This document shows positions 54,488-63,695 of a DNA stretch of 64,000 bases, piece after piece (positions within the stretch are counted from its first letter, which is position 1; each line of letters opens with the position of its first letter). The notes beneath the pieces were generated by a model. The model did no database searches. It was not told the origin of the DNA and was given only the letters and a program-made list of their open reading frames with translations. The DNA comes from Acidobacteria bacterium Ga0074141 (GTDB lineage: Bacteria; Acidobacteriota; Blastocatellia; Pyrinomonadales; Pyrinomonadaceae), in contig LNDP01000024.1 of NCBI GenBank assembly GCA_001464665.1, positions 682,001-746,000 on the forward strand. The letters are read 5' to 3'. The position numbers and the translations under genes are program-made.

Positions 54488-56959
54488 TCAGCTTTCCTTT
54501 GCTATCAACCGATCCGAGGGCAACTCGCTTCCACCGCCATCGCGTTCGGGAATGATCAGGTTCGTCGGCGTCGCTCCGGCCGAATCAATGGGCTCCAGAG
54601 CAGCGTTCAAAACATCGCTCACCCGCTTTGCCTTAATTATCTCCAGCTCCTTGCGGACGTCCTCCGGTATCTCGTCAACGTCCGCCTCGTTCTGCTCGGG
54701 AAGGATTATACGGCGGATGCCCGCACGATGTGCCGCGAGCACTTTCTCCTTGATGCCGCCGACCGGAAACACCAAACCAGAGAGCGTTATCTCGCCGGTC
54801 ATTGCCGTATCTGACCGCACCTTGCGGCCACTGTAAAGCGAGGCAAGTGCCGATGCCATCGTCACACCCGCACTCGGCCCATCTTTCGGGATCGCACCGG
54901 CCGGAACGTGGAGGTGAACGCCGTTCTGCTTGATGGCGTCGGGGTCGATGTCAAACTCCGCGGCATGCGACCAAAGGTAGCTGCGGGCCGCCTGTGCCGA
55001 TTCCTTCATCACATCGCCAAGTTGTCCGGTAAGCGTAAGCCCGCTGCCGCCGGGCAGGCCGGTCGCCTCGATAAAGAGAACCTCGCCGCCCATTTCGGTC
55101 CAGGCCATTCCGGTCGCAACGCCCGCGGGCATCTCGGTTCGTGCCGATTCCGGATGAAACCGCGGCGGGCCGAGATACTCGCGGATCTCCGCCACATCGA
55201 TCGTAACTTTATCTTTTGAGCCCTCGGCGACCTTTAGCGCGACCTTGCGGGCGATGTTGCCGATGGCTCGTTCGACCTGCCGCACTCCGGCTTCGCGAGT
55301 GTATCGCGAGGTGAGCAGATTGATGGCGGCGTCGGTGATCTCAAACTGCTCTTCGGTCAGCCCGTTCTCAGTTACTTGCCGCGGCACAAGATATTGCTTG
55401 GCGATATTGAGCTTCTCGCGGTCGCTGTAACCGGCGATCTGGATTATCTCCATGCGGTCGCGGAGCGGCATCGGTATCGGACCGAGCGAATTCGCCGTCG
55501 CGATGAAAAAGACCTTCGAAAGATCGAACGCGAGGTCGAGATAATTATCGCGAAAAGTATTGTTCTGCGCCGGGTCGAGTATCTCGAGCAGGGCAGCCGA
55601 TGGGTCGCCGCGATAATCGTTGCCGAGCTTGTCTATCTCATCGAGCATCATCACCGGATTGTTGACGCCGACGCGGCGAAGAGCTTGAATGATCCGGCCC
55701 GGCATCGCACCGATATATGTCCTTCGATGGCCGCGGAGCTCGGCTTCGTCGCGCATGCCGCCGAGCGACATCCGCTCAAATTCGCGCCCGAGCGAGCGGG
55801 CGATCGACCGCCCGAGCGAGGTCTTGCCGACTCCCGGAGGCCCGACAAAAAGCAGGATCGGGCTCTTCGAATCCGGCCGCAGCTTTACCACCGCCAGCGA
55901 TTCGAGTATGCGTTCCTTTACGTCCTCAAGCCCGTAGTGATCTTCATCCAAAACGCGACGGGCCTCGCCGAGGTCGAGCTTTTCTTCGCTCGACTTCCGC
56001 CAGGGAAGCTCGAGCACGTATTCGAGATATGTGCGGATAACGTGATAGTCCGGCGCCGACTGCGGCAATGCCTCCATCCGCTTGAGTTCCCGCTCGGCCT
56101 CTTTGCGGACGTCGTCGGGTATATCGGCCGTTTCAAGCCGCTCGCGGAGCTGCTCCGCCTCGGCCTTTTCGCCTCTATCCTCGTCCTCGCCGAGCTCCTT
56201 CTTTATCGCCTTTAGCTGCTGGCGGAGAACGTAGTCCCGCTGGGCCTTGTCCATCTCGCCCTGTGCCTCGGATGCGATCTTGGTCCGGATCTGCATTATC
56301 TCGACCTCACGTGCGAGTGCCACGTGCGTCAGCGTCAAAAGCGAATCGACCGTTTCGGACTCGAGCATTTTCTGCTCGGTCTCGGTGCCAAGGTCGAGCA
56401 CCGAGGCCATGAAATACGATAGCTGGACCGGGTCCTGCTGCGTCATAACGGCCATCCGGATCTCCGGCGGCACCTGCGGAAGCATCGCAAGCGCTTCCTG
56501 TATCAATCCGTGTATGTTCCGCTTGAGTGCCTCGATCTCTTCTTCGTCGACGCGTTCAAGCTCCGGCAGCTTTTCGACCCGAGCCTTGAGGTACGGCTGT
56601 TCCTCAAGCCACTCGACAATGCGGAAACGCTCAAGCCCCTGAACTATGAGCTGCATCACACCTTCGTTCCGCATCATCCGCTTGATGCTGACGATGGTGC
56701 CGATGGTGTAAATATCGTCGTACTTCGCCTCGTCGCCGGAGACCCCTTCGGTTTTGGTGGTGATGCAGCCGAGAAGCTTTTCCTCGGTGGTCAGTGCAGA
56801 CTCGGTGGCCCGCATCGAGCGCTCGCGGCCGACCGCCAGCGGCACGACCGTATCCGGGAAAAGGGTCGTATTCTGAAGCGGCAATATCGCCATCTCAGAG
56901 ATATGCGGAATTTCGACCTCGGTCACTATCGTCGGATTTTGGGGTGTTTCATCTGCCAT
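54488..56959 (-). CDS. lon: ATP-dependent Lon protease
   Basis: 823 residues, standard LonA. An N-terminal substrate-binding domain (residues about 15-215), AAA+ module with Walker A GPPGVGKTSLGRS (K379), and protease domain with the Ser-Lys dyad S696 (PKDGPSAGVTM) and K739 (GGIKEK). It degrades damaged and regulatory proteins in the cytoplasm. It is the third gene of a CBS-Hsp20-Lon run on the minus strand, suggesting joint heat-stress control; 58 bases separate it from the hsp20 stop. Confidence 0.96.
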   Translation of the reverse strand: MADETPQNPTIVTEVEIPHISEMAILPLQNTTLFPDTVVPLAVGRERSMRATESALTTEEKLLGCITTKTEGVSGDEAKYDDIYTIGTIVSIKRMMRNEGVMQLIVQGLERFRIVEWLEEQPYLKARVEKLPELERVDEEEIEALKRNIHGLIQEALAMLPQVPPEIRMAVMTQQDPVQLSYFMASVLDLGTETEQKMLESETVDSLLTLTHVALAREVEIMQIRTKIASEAQGEMDKAQRDYVLRQQLKAIKKELGEDEDRGEKAEAEQLRERLETADIPDDVRKEAERELKRMEALPQSAPDYHVIRTYLEYVLELPWRKSSEEKLDLGEARRVLDEDHYGLEDVKERILESLAVVKLRPDSKSPILLFVGPPGVGKTSLGRSIARSLGREFERMSLGGMRDEAELRGHRRTYIGAMPGRIIQALRRVGVNNPVMMLDEIDKLGNDYRGDPSAALLEILDPAQNNTFRDNYLDLAFDLSKVFFIATANSLGPIPMPLRDRMEIIQIAGYSDREKLNIAKQYLVPRQVTENGLTEEQFEITDAAINLLTSRYTREAGVRQVERAIGNIARKVALKVAEGSKDKVTIDVAEIREYLGPPRFHPESARTEMPAGVATGMAWTEMGGEVLFIEATGLPGGSGLTLTGQLGDVMKESAQAARSYLWSHAAEFDIDPDAIKQNGVHLHVPAGAIPKDGPSAGVTMASALASLYSGRKVRSDTAMTGEITLSGLVFPVGGIKEKVLAAHRAGIRRIILPEQNEADVDEIPEDVRKELEIIKAKRVSDVLNAALEPIDSAGATPTNLIIPERDGGGSELPSDRLIAKES

Positions 56960-57017
56960 AGAAGTTTTCCGTTGTATAGATGAAGTTCGGCCGCCGGGCG
57001 GTGCCGGTTTCTTTTCC

Positions 57018-57377
57018 TCAGGCTTTGCGGAGCCGGATGATCAGTAAACCGTTATCGAACATGTGATCGAGCGTTACGCCCTCGATCGGCGACGGGAACT
57101 TGAGCGTTTTCTCAAAGCGGCTGTAGGTTATCTCCATCTGGTGATACGAGGCACCGTCGCCGCACGAGCGGTCCTTCCGGCAGCCGACGATGTAAAGCAC
57201 GTTGCCCTCGACCTCTATCTCAACATCTTCGGCCGCAACGCCGGCAAGCTCGACCTTGACGACCCAGCCTTCAGAGGTCTGATAAACATCGGCCGCCGGA
57301 AACCACAAACGCCCCGAAGGCTTTGCTCCCGTTGAACTGCCGAGAAGTTGAAAATGACGGTTAAATGCCTTTGCCAT
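57018..57377 (-). CDS. Small heat-shock protein (Hsp20/alpha-crystallin)
   Basis: 119 residues from the ATG at 57377; a longer frame from 57512 lies over the CBS gene. The alpha-crystallin domain covers nearly the whole protein (FPAADVYQTSEGWVVKVELA, VEGNVLYIVGCRKD, FEKTLKFPSPIEG, FDNGLLIIRLRKA). The IXI-type motif and the C-terminal extension are short, so oligomer assembly may differ. Holdase chaperone for unfolding proteins. Between the CBS gene (13 bases upstream) and lon. Confidence 0.85.
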   Translation of the reverse strand: MAKAFNRHFQLLGSSTGAKPSGRLWFPAADVYQTSEGWVVKVELAGVAAEDVEIEVEGNVLYIVGCRKDRSCGDGASYHQMEITYSRFEKTLKFPSPIEGVTLDHMFDNGLLIIRLRKA

Positions 57378-57390
57378 ATGCGGCGAAAAC

Positions 57391-57852
57391 CTACTTCTTG
57401 CTCCAAAATGCCGTGCCGCTTGAGATCTCCTCGAGCGTTTCGGCGATCTCGCGTTCGTCTTCCATTTCAAGCGCGACGTCCGCCATTGAGATAATACCCG
57501 CGAGCGAGCCATCCGCCTCTACGACCGGTATGCGGCGGACCTGCTTATCGCCCATCAGCCTTACGGCCTCAAAGGCAAAGTCGTCCGGCCCGACGGAAAA
57601 TATCTCGGTCGTCATCGCCTCGGCGATCGGCGTTTCCGGCCCCTTGCCTTCGGCGATCGCTCGGACGACGATGTCGCGGTCCGTTACGATGCCGACAAGG
57701 CGGCCGCCCTCGACAACGGGCACCGAGCCCACATCGCCCTCGCGAAGCAGGCGGGCCACGTCGCGGAGCATCATCTCGCGAGTCGCGGTCGTAACCTTCG
57801 CCGTCATTATCTGGCGGCACTTAACGCGCTCGTTCTTTGTCGCTTCGGTCAT
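57391..57852 (-). CDS. Tandem CBS-domain protein
   Basis: 153 residues with two CBS domains (about residues 12-65: RQIMTAKVTTATREMML ... GIVTDRDIVVRAI, and 80-135: AMTTEIFSVGPDDFAFEAVR ... GIISMADVALEME). Such proteins bind adenosyl ligands and sense energy or redox state. The extra region of about 15 residues at the end has no domain. First gene of the CBS-Hsp20-Lon operon. Confidence 0.9.
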   Translation of the reverse strand: MTEATKNERVKCRQIMTAKVTTATREMMLRDVARLLREGDVGSVPVVEGGRLVGIVTDRDIVVRAIAEGKGPETPIAEAMTTEIFSVGPDDFAFEAVRLMGDKQVRRIPVVEADGSLAGIISMADVALEMEDEREIAETLEEISSGTAFWSKK

Positions 57853-58017
57853 CGCAATTTGCTCCGTTCTTTTATTTTGTTTTAGATATGCTTATAAAGC
57901 AAGGAAAAGAAATTTCGAGCCCCGCGGGCGTGAGAAGCTCGGAGCGGTGCGTTATTCTATTTGTTTAGCAGCAAGCGGCCAATTCTCACCTTTGAGCCGC
58001 GGCGCCGCCGGAACGTA

Positions 58018-58365
58018 ATGGGAAAGTCGAGAACAAATAAACGAAAGCCGCCGCGTGAAGGACGTGTCGTAACGGTCGGCCGTGCCGATTCGGTCCCGCC
58101 GGGCCGCGGGGCGACCGTCCAGCTAAAGGACGGCAGCGAGGTCGCGGTATTCAACGTCGGTGGCCGCTTTTTTGCCATCGAGAATTTTTGCCCGCACAAG
58201 GGCTATCCGCTTGCCGATTCAAAACTCCGCGGCACAACCGTCGAATGCGAATTCCACGGCTGGAAGTTCGACGTAACCAGCGGCGAGTGCTTCACAAAAC
58301 CGCAGTGCGCGGTCGAGCGGTATGATGTGACGAACGAAGACGGCTGGATAAAGGTGCGTGTTTGA
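58018..58365 (+). CDS. Rieske [2Fe-2S] ferredoxin-like protein
   Basis: 115 residues from the ATG at 58018 (a longer frame starts at 57961). Cluster ligands are FCPHKGYPLADS (CxH) and ECEFHGWKFD (CxxH). The Rieske fold fills the protein, so it is a soluble ferredoxin-type component, comparable to those of dioxygenases or NirD, but no partner reductase lies beside it. The basic N-terminus (SRTNKRKPPREGR) is not a membrane anchor. Function open. Confidence 0.88.
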   Translation: MGKSRTNKRKPPREGRVVTVGRADSVPPGRGATVQLKDGSEVAVFNVGGRFFAIENFCPHKGYPLADSKLRGTTVECEFHGWKFDVTSGECFTKPQCAVERYDVTNEDGWIKVRV

Positions 58366-58367
58366 TA

Positions 58368-58393
58368 GAACGGGCCGCGTCTGCGGCCTGTTC
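58368..58393. terminator. Stem-loop between convergent genes
   Basis: GAACGGGCCGC (58368-58378) pairs with GCGGCCTGTTC (58383-58393, one wobble) around a 4-base loop. No T-run, so probably a shared weak terminator for the Rieske and protease genes. Confidence 0.5.
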
Positions 58394-58416
58394 ACTTGCA
58401 TCTTCAGCCGGTTGTC

Positions 58417-58947
58417 TTAAGAGGCAGAGTGCCGCTTCCAACCAAGAATTAGCGGATCGGGCCCTGCCAGATACTCGCTAAGCCCCTTTTCCTTAAATTT
58501 GCCCGTCCTCGGTTCCATAACTTCGACAAACTGATACTCAGTGTCGTAGCCGCAGATGACATTGATGTGATTGCCTTCTGCCATCCCGTCGTAATACCCG
58601 ACAATGATCGGCCCGTTTGAATACAGCGCTTCAGCGATCAGGTAAGGGTTCAAACTTGGCTCTTCGTGAACAGTCATACTGAACCGCGGCTGTCTAAGCA
58701 GGCCGAGCAACTCATGCTTCTCTAGAACGCCATAGTCCTTGTGGCTTTTCTTGTGGACATCGCCATTCGTGCTGTCGCTGATATACATTGCCTTGATTTC
58801 GGCCTCTTGGCGAAGTGCCTTTTGAGTGTAAATGGTCGAGAATTTATTTGCCTTCATCCACCATTCCAGACACGCTGCCCAACAGCCATTTCTATGCTCC
58901 TGCTTTACAGGTTTGATCTTATTATATTTATTTTCTACAAATCCCAT
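58417..58947 (-). CDS. Papain-like (AvrRpt2-type) cysteine protease
   Basis: 176 residues. The active-site start QEHRNGCWAACLEWW has the oxyanion glutamine and nucleophile cysteine, and GNHINVICGYDTE has the histidine and following aspartate-like position. The pattern fits the C70/AvrRpt2 papain-like family (PF12385), found in effectors and in predicted toxins and immunity clusters. No signal peptide is evident. A strong GGGAGAT site precedes the start. A toxin or self-processing role is an inference; no obvious immunity gene is next to it. Confidence 0.8.
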   Translation of the reverse strand: MGFVENKYNKIKPVKQEHRNGCWAACLEWWMKANKFSTIYTQKALRQEAEIKAMYISDSTNGDVHKKSHKDYGVLEKHELLGLLRQPRFSMTVHEEPSLNPYLIAEALYSNGPIIVGYYDGMAEGNHINVICGYDTEYQFVEVMEPRTGKFKEKGLSEYLAGPDPLILGWKRHSAS

Positions 58948-59018
58948 TTTTAATAATCTCCCTCATTCACAAAGAAGATGACTGAAGGGCCGATGGGTTT
59001 TTGCGTAGATTTAGAATA

Positions 59019-59052
59019 AAAGGCGGGCTTCGAATCGTCGAAGCCCGCCTTT
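59019..59052. terminator. Bidirectional intrinsic terminator
   Basis: A perfect 15-bp stem (59019-59033 with 59038-59052) and a 4-base loop with A- and T-rich ends. It serves the YbaY-repeat gene on the minus strand, 30 bases past its stop. Confidence 0.9.
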
Positions 59053-59081
59053 CATTTGCCTTGGTTCTGTTTGATAGCCGC

Positions 59082-60689
59082 CTAGAACCTGAGGGCGACA
59101 TTTTGCCCATCAAGCACGAGGTTGTTACCCAGAAGAGCGTTCAGATTTCGGCCGCTGTATCGCACCTCGATCTCGCCCGAGGCATCGGCGTCGCCCGAAC
59201 TTTGGACCATTATCCTCGCCGTGTTCGAATCAAAGGCGACGAGCTTTCCTTCAAAGCTTATCGTTCCGTTGAGCCGGTTTATTGAGACGGTCGCTGTGCC
59301 GTCGGTCCTGATCATCACCGTTCCGCGGATGACGAGTTCAGAGCCGCGGCCTTCGATCTGCATCGAACCCGTGCCAAACTTTGAAACATTCAGCGACTGG
59401 CCCGTTATGACCTCGGGCTCATCGCTCGCCGGGCTAACAACGATCTCAACGCCCTGAACATTCGCGTTGCGAAGGTTGACCGGCGTTCCAGCCTCCGATC
59501 GGAATCGCAGCGTCTTATTTGAGCGAATCTCAGCAAACAGAACATAGCTTCGCTGAAGGTTGACGTCGCGGCGTTCGTACCCGAGTTCGAACGGCACAGG
59601 CACCTGCCGCGTGCCGGGCGTTACAGTCGTTTCCGCCACCGGCGTCCCTTCGGGATCTTCGGCGTCAACAAGCTTGACCGTGATCTCAGAATCGGCCGGA
59701 AAAGCTATCCGCTGCCGATAGGTGACCGTTCCGCGGATCGTTCCCGAAGCCTGTCCAGTTCCCGGCCCCGGGCGGCCGACGGGCACGACAACGATATCGA
59801 CATTTCGTGGGCTTCCCTGCGTTATCACCGGATAGTTAGTGTCCGTCGTGTAAAGCAGCCGCCCGCCATCGCGTATCTCGGCCCGGATCGCGTAGCGGTT
59901 CCGTTCCTGTATGCGCGTCCGGTCGTAGGCGAAGCTGAAATCGAACGGAACTTGTTTGCCGGCCGTGTCGATCTGCTGACGGGCGATAACGGTCGCCGGA
60001 GCATCAGCACGCGAAACGTCCATGAGCGAGACGGTAAGGACGGCCGAAGGCGGAAGCGCCATCCGTGTCCGATAGGTGACCGTTCCGGAGACAACATTGT
60101 CCTGCGTTTCGATCGGGCCTGAATTCTCGCAGTTTGGCCGCGTATCTACATCAACCGCTTTCACCAGCGGACGCGTCCCCAAGGTCAGTTCGTAATTCAC
60201 ATAGCTCGTCCGCGAGGGGCAGCAAAGCCCGTCATTATCGCTGTAACGGACGAACTGAACCGTCAGGTTCTCGGGATTGTAAAACTGGATCGTGCCCATC
60301 GCCCCGTCCGTTCTTGCCATGGAAGCGGTCGGCGAAAGCGTCCCGGCGAAACGGTTGCCGACAAAAACGAAACCGTTATATTCGTTCGGCCGGCACATTC
60401 CGTCAACGCTCGCCATAGCGGTTACGATCGCAATCGTCCCGTAGCTATACGTCGGGCCGAAGAGGAACCAGCCCGCCCGAGTGAGTGCCCTGTCGTTGAT
60501 CGTTTCCGCAGCACGGATCGTCCCGCGGCACATCTGCGAAGTTGGCGCCTCGCCGCCCCGCGGTGCCGTTGGGATAACGCCGTTGCCGGTGTTCCAGGCG
60601 GTCGAAAGCTCGCGGTCAAGCCACGATGTTTGGCCAGCGGCCGAAAATGCAAAGATCGCAAAAAGCAGCGTCAAAAGACGGATATTCAT
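59082..60689 (-). CDS. Secreted protein with two YbaY-like repeats
   Basis: 535 residues with a signal peptide (residues 1-19, ending SAAGQ). An N-terminal 180-residue part has SMARTDGAMGTIQFYNPENL and a few cysteines. Two YbaY/YscW-type domains follow (about 200-310 and 320-430), each with GTVTYR-R-ALP, LVDA/LMDV and QVPVPFELGYERRDV-like strands. The last 100 residues are a beta region (TVSINRLNGTISFEGKLVAF). YbaY domains are known in outer-membrane lipoproteins of pilotin type. Function of the tandem arrangement is unknown. It may form a unit with the ferredoxin-nadA genes upstream, though 124 bases separate them. Confidence 0.72.
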   Translation of the reverse strand: MNIRLLTLLFAIFAFSAAGQTSWLDRELSTAWNTGNGVIPTAPRGGEAPTSQMCRGTIRAAETINDRALTRAGWFLFGPTYSYGTIAIVTAMASVDGMCRPNEYNGFVFVGNRFAGTLSPTASMARTDGAMGTIQFYNPENLTVQFVRYSDNDGLCCPSRTSYVNYELTLGTRPLVKAVDVDTRPNCENSGPIETQDNVVSGTVTYRTRMALPPSAVLTVSLMDVSRADAPATVIARQQIDTAGKQVPFDFSFAYDRTRIQERNRYAIRAEIRDGGRLLYTTDTNYPVITQGSPRNVDIVVVPVGRPGPGTGQASGTIRGTVTYRQRIAFPADSEITVKLVDAEDPEGTPVAETTVTPGTRQVPVPFELGYERRDVNLQRSYVLFAEIRSNKTLRFRSEAGTPVNLRNANVQGVEIVVSPASDEPEVITGQSLNVSKFGTGSMQIEGRGSELVIRGTVMIRTDGTATVSINRLNGTISFEGKLVAFDSNTARIMVQSSGDADASGEIEVRYSGRNLNALLGNNLVLDGQNVALRF

Positions 60690-60813
60690 TATTCTTTCCT
60701 CCCAAAATGATCGTTGTAACGATAAAGCAGCTCACCGGTATAGTTCTAGTGAGCGTCAAAAATTGCAGTGTTCCAAAATTTTATCACCCTCGTCAATTCC
60801 GGGTGAATAGGCC

Positions 60814-61044
60814 TCAGGCGTTATCCCCGATCGCCTCGACCGGGCACGCCATCAACGCTTCTTCACATAGGGCAAGTTCTTCGGGGGATTCGGGCTGCTT
60901 GTAGACGTAGGAATACCCGTTCTCGTCATTGCGGGTAAAGTTTGCGGGAGCCGTGTCGCGGCAAACGTCGCAGTCAATACACATTCGATCGACGTAAAAC
61001 CGGCCGCGGACGTTCTCCCGCAATTTGTCAGAGATCTCCGCCAT
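60814..61044 (-). CDS. Ferredoxin [4Fe-4S], downstream of nadA
   Basis: 76 residues. The cluster motif is CIDCDVC with the fourth cysteine in ACPVEAIGDN, so a single [4Fe-4S] (or 3Fe-4S) cluster. A 30-residue insertion lies between. It starts 9 bases after the nadA stop, on the same strand. NadA contains a [4Fe-4S] cluster, so a function in supplying electrons or maintaining NadA is plausible but unproven. Confidence 0.88.
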   Translation of the reverse strand: MAEISDKLRENVRGRFYVDRMCIDCDVCRDTAPANFTRNDENGYSYVYKQPESPEELALCEEALMACPVEAIGDNA

Positions 61045-61053
61045 TTCAGCCTG

Positions 61054-62169
61054 CTAGTTGCGCGATTCGGTCATTGAGATCATCCGCTCGAGCGCGATGG
61101 ATGCGTATTGCTTCGTTTCGTCATCGACAATGATCTCGTTCACCACAACGCCCTCGGCAAGGTTCTCCAACGCCCATGCCAGGTTCTGCGGCGCGATGCG
61201 GTACATCGTCGCACACATGCAGAGGTCCGGAGCGAGAAGGTGAATTTCCTTATCCGGAAACCGCTGAGCGAGCCGATTGACGAGGTTCACCTCGGTGCCG
61301 ATCGCGAACTTCGAACCCGCCGGTGCGTTTTCGACCGTTTTAATGATAAAGCTTGTCGAACCGTTCAGGTCGCTTCTCTCGACAACCTCGTATGTGCATT
61401 CGGGATGGACAAGCACCTGAACGCCCGGCACCTTCTCGCGGATCCGGTCAACGTGCCACTCCTTGAACCGCCCGTGGACCGAACAATGGCCTCGCCAAAG
61501 TATCAGCTTTGCCTCAAGCAGAGCCTCTGGCGTATTTCCGCCTAGTTCCTCGTGCGGGTTCCAGACGACCATCTTGTCGAGCGGGATGCCGAACTTCGCA
61601 CCCGTGTTCCGCCCGAGATGCTGGTCAGGGAAGAAGAACATCTTGTCGTACTCTTTGAGGTAAATGTCGAAAAGCGGGACCGCGTTCGACGAGGTGCAGA
61701 CGACGCCGTCGTTCCGCCCGCAGAAGGCCTTGATCGCCGCCGATGAGTTCATGTAGGTGATCGGAGCGACCTTGCTCTTTAGGACACCGATATCGCGAAG
61801 CTGCTCCCAGGCGTCCTCGACCTGGTCGATGGTCGCCATGTCCGCCATTGAACAGCCCGCACCGAGGTCCGGCAAGATGACGCGTTGCTGCGGCTTGCCG
61901 AGTATGTCGGCCGATTCGGCCATGAAGTGAACGCCGCAGAAGACGATGTGTTGGGCATCCGTCTCCGAAGCCATAACCGAAAGCTGATACGAATCGCCAT
62001 TCAGGTCGGCGTGGCGGACAACGTCGTCGCGCTGATAATGGTGGCCGAGAATAATAACGTCGCCGCCCAAGGCCTCGCGGGCGGCCTCGATGCTCGATGC
62101 CAACTCCGCCTCCGGCATCACCAAAAAATCCTCGATCGGACGAACCTGCTCAACCACTGTACTCATCAT
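61054..62169 (-). CDS. nadA: Quinolinate synthase NadA
   Basis: 371 residues. The pseudo-trimer repeat pattern and the three conserved cysteines are in VFCGVHFMAESADIL, the middle ICTSSNAVPLF/VVCTSSN region, and DLCMCATMYRIA near the C-terminus, with HPECTYEVV and ILGHHYQRDDVV for substrate binding. It condenses iminoaspartate with DHAP to quinolinate in NAD synthesis and needs a [4Fe-4S] cluster. nadB is not next to it; the neighbour is a ferredoxin. Start MMSTVV: two ATGs are adjacent. Confidence 0.95.
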   Translation of the reverse strand: MMSTVVEQVRPIEDFLVMPEAELASSIEAAREALGGDVIILGHHYQRDDVVRHADLNGDSYQLSVMASETDAQHIVFCGVHFMAESADILGKPQQRVILPDLGAGCSMADMATIDQVEDAWEQLRDIGVLKSKVAPITYMNSSAAIKAFCGRNDGVVCTSSNAVPLFDIYLKEYDKMFFFPDQHLGRNTGAKFGIPLDKMVVWNPHEELGGNTPEALLEAKLILWRGHCSVHGRFKEWHVDRIREKVPGVQVLVHPECTYEVVERSDLNGSTSFIIKTVENAPAGSKFAIGTEVNLVNRLAQRFPDKEIHLLAPDLCMCATMYRIAPQNLAWALENLAEGVVVNEIIVDDETKQYASIALERMISMTESRN

Positions 62170-62653
62170 CGCCTCCGGTCAAAAAAGCCAAAGAAACACA
62201 CTTTCACAGCAAATTTGATGATGTCATTTGCCCCGCCTTAGCGCAAGCAAGTTGCACCTCAACTGATCATGCGTCTGTTCCGGTATCTGGCGTTTCGCTG
62301 ACATCTGATCGAAACGGGCGAGTTCCCATCTTTTGTAACAATCTCTTAACAAACTTTACCTATTTATTTAATGCTGAGTTCACATGTCGTTCAGGTCGCG
62401 CGGATAGAGTTGTCACTTCGCTGCAATCGAACAACTCAACTTTGTCCCACGGGGCATCGGCGAACTTTTGTTGCGAAGGCGCTGTTTAGGCCGGCCACAT
62501 CGGCCGATGACCCATGACAGCGGAGGACCGAACAACCGGAATCTTAATGATCTCTTTAATGCGATCAACAGTTTTGACTCGATGGAGACGGGACATTCAT
62601 CGAACGAAAGACCAAGTAACCAAGCACAGAAGCCCAAAACATTTGGAGGAAAA
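62170..62653. other. Intergenic region between nadA and a secreted propeller-like gene
   Basis: 484 bases without a supportable gene; the short frames have no ribosome site and no family likeness. It carries the divergent promoters for nadA (minus) and the gene at 62654 (plus). A GGAGGA site lies at 62645-62650. Confidence 0.6.
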
Positions 62654-63670
62654 ATGAGAAATTTGTTCAAAGCAATATTTGCCGTGGCCATGATCGTTAC
62701 GATCAATGCAGCTGCTTTCGGCCAGATCGCGTATTCGATCACCGATAACAACCGCGACGTCACGAACCTTGCGCAACAGTACTACCAGTTTGACCTAGCC
62801 ACGGGCCAGGGCACGCTGATCAGCAACCTTACACTCAACGGCCAGACCATCCGCCGTGAGTATGAAGGCCTCGCATCGATCGGCTCCGTACTTTACGGTG
62901 TCACAGAATTCGATACCGAGCTCTGCAATACCGGCTCGGACCCAGTTACGGGACTTGCCGCTGATCTGCGCATCTTCCGTACTCCTGGAACCTATCCGCA
63001 GGCGAACGGCGTTACAGGCCCGATCGGCCCGCAGATTGGCGAGACCTGCTTCCCGCCAGGATTTACTGAATCGGCAGCCGCTTACAACGCAACTGATGGC
63101 TGGATCTACGCCATCGCGGCTGACGATACCCTTCCGGCAAACGCACCGCGAAGCCGCCTGTTTCGCATCAGCCCGACCACCGGCCTTGCGACGCAGATCG
63201 GTTCAGGCGATACAGCACTTGGCCTCATCAAGACCGCAGACAGCCAGGGCGGCGATGAGAACCCTTACTTTGACGGCCTTGCCGTTACTGCTGACGGCCG
63301 TATCTTCGCATCGGAAAATCGCTTCAACAACAATGCAGGAGCGAATGGTGCGATCTATCAGCTTTTTGCGACCGGCGCCAATGCCGGACGTGCCCGCTTC
63401 ATCACGAACACGCTTCCGACGGACGTTAACCGTGATACCGGCCTTGCCGCATTCGGAAACACGCTTTATCTCCTCCTTGAAGATGCACGTGTTTACACCA
63501 TCAGCGACTTGACCCCGGGACCGGCAGGAACGGCGAAGGCAACCGCACTTGTCTTCCCGCTCGGAAGTCCGGCCAATTCGAACACGCTTTCGACCCCCGG
63601 CTGCCTCAGCACCGGTGCTTTCTGCGGCGACTTCGAAGGATTCGATATTCCGACCGTTGCGATCCGCTAG
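62654..63670 (+). CDS. Secreted beta-propeller-like protein of unknown function
   Basis: 338 residues from the ATG at 62654 (GGAGGA 5 bases upstream); a longer frame from 62468 has no start signal. A signal peptide ends near AAAFGQ (residue 23). The mature part has propeller-like blades with QYYQFDLATGQGTLIS, LFRISPTTGLATQIGSG, YFDGLAVTADGRIFASE and GLAAFGNTLYLLLEDARVY, similar to DUF4394 or esterase-like phytase types. Acidobacteria have many such. It is followed by a strong hairpin before a TonB-dependent receptor. Confidence 0.72.
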   Translation: MRNLFKAIFAVAMIVTINAAAFGQIAYSITDNNRDVTNLAQQYYQFDLATGQGTLISNLTLNGQTIRREYEGLASIGSVLYGVTEFDTELCNTGSDPVTGLAADLRIFRTPGTYPQANGVTGPIGPQIGETCFPPGFTESAAAYNATDGWIYAIAADDTLPANAPRSRLFRISPTTGLATQIGSGDTALGLIKTADSQGGDENPYFDGLAVTADGRIFASENRFNNNAGANGAIYQLFATGANAGRARFITNTLPTDVNRDTGLAAFGNTLYLLLEDARVYTISDLTPGPAGTAKATALVFPLGSPANSNTLSTPGCLSTGAFCGDFEGFDIPTVAIR

Positions 63671-63695
63671 GTTTACACGATCAAGGGGAAAGATC

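Noticed and set aside
55376-56215. A 279-codon frame opposite lon
   Set aside because: Opposite-strand shadow of the Lon AAA+ module; no family features.
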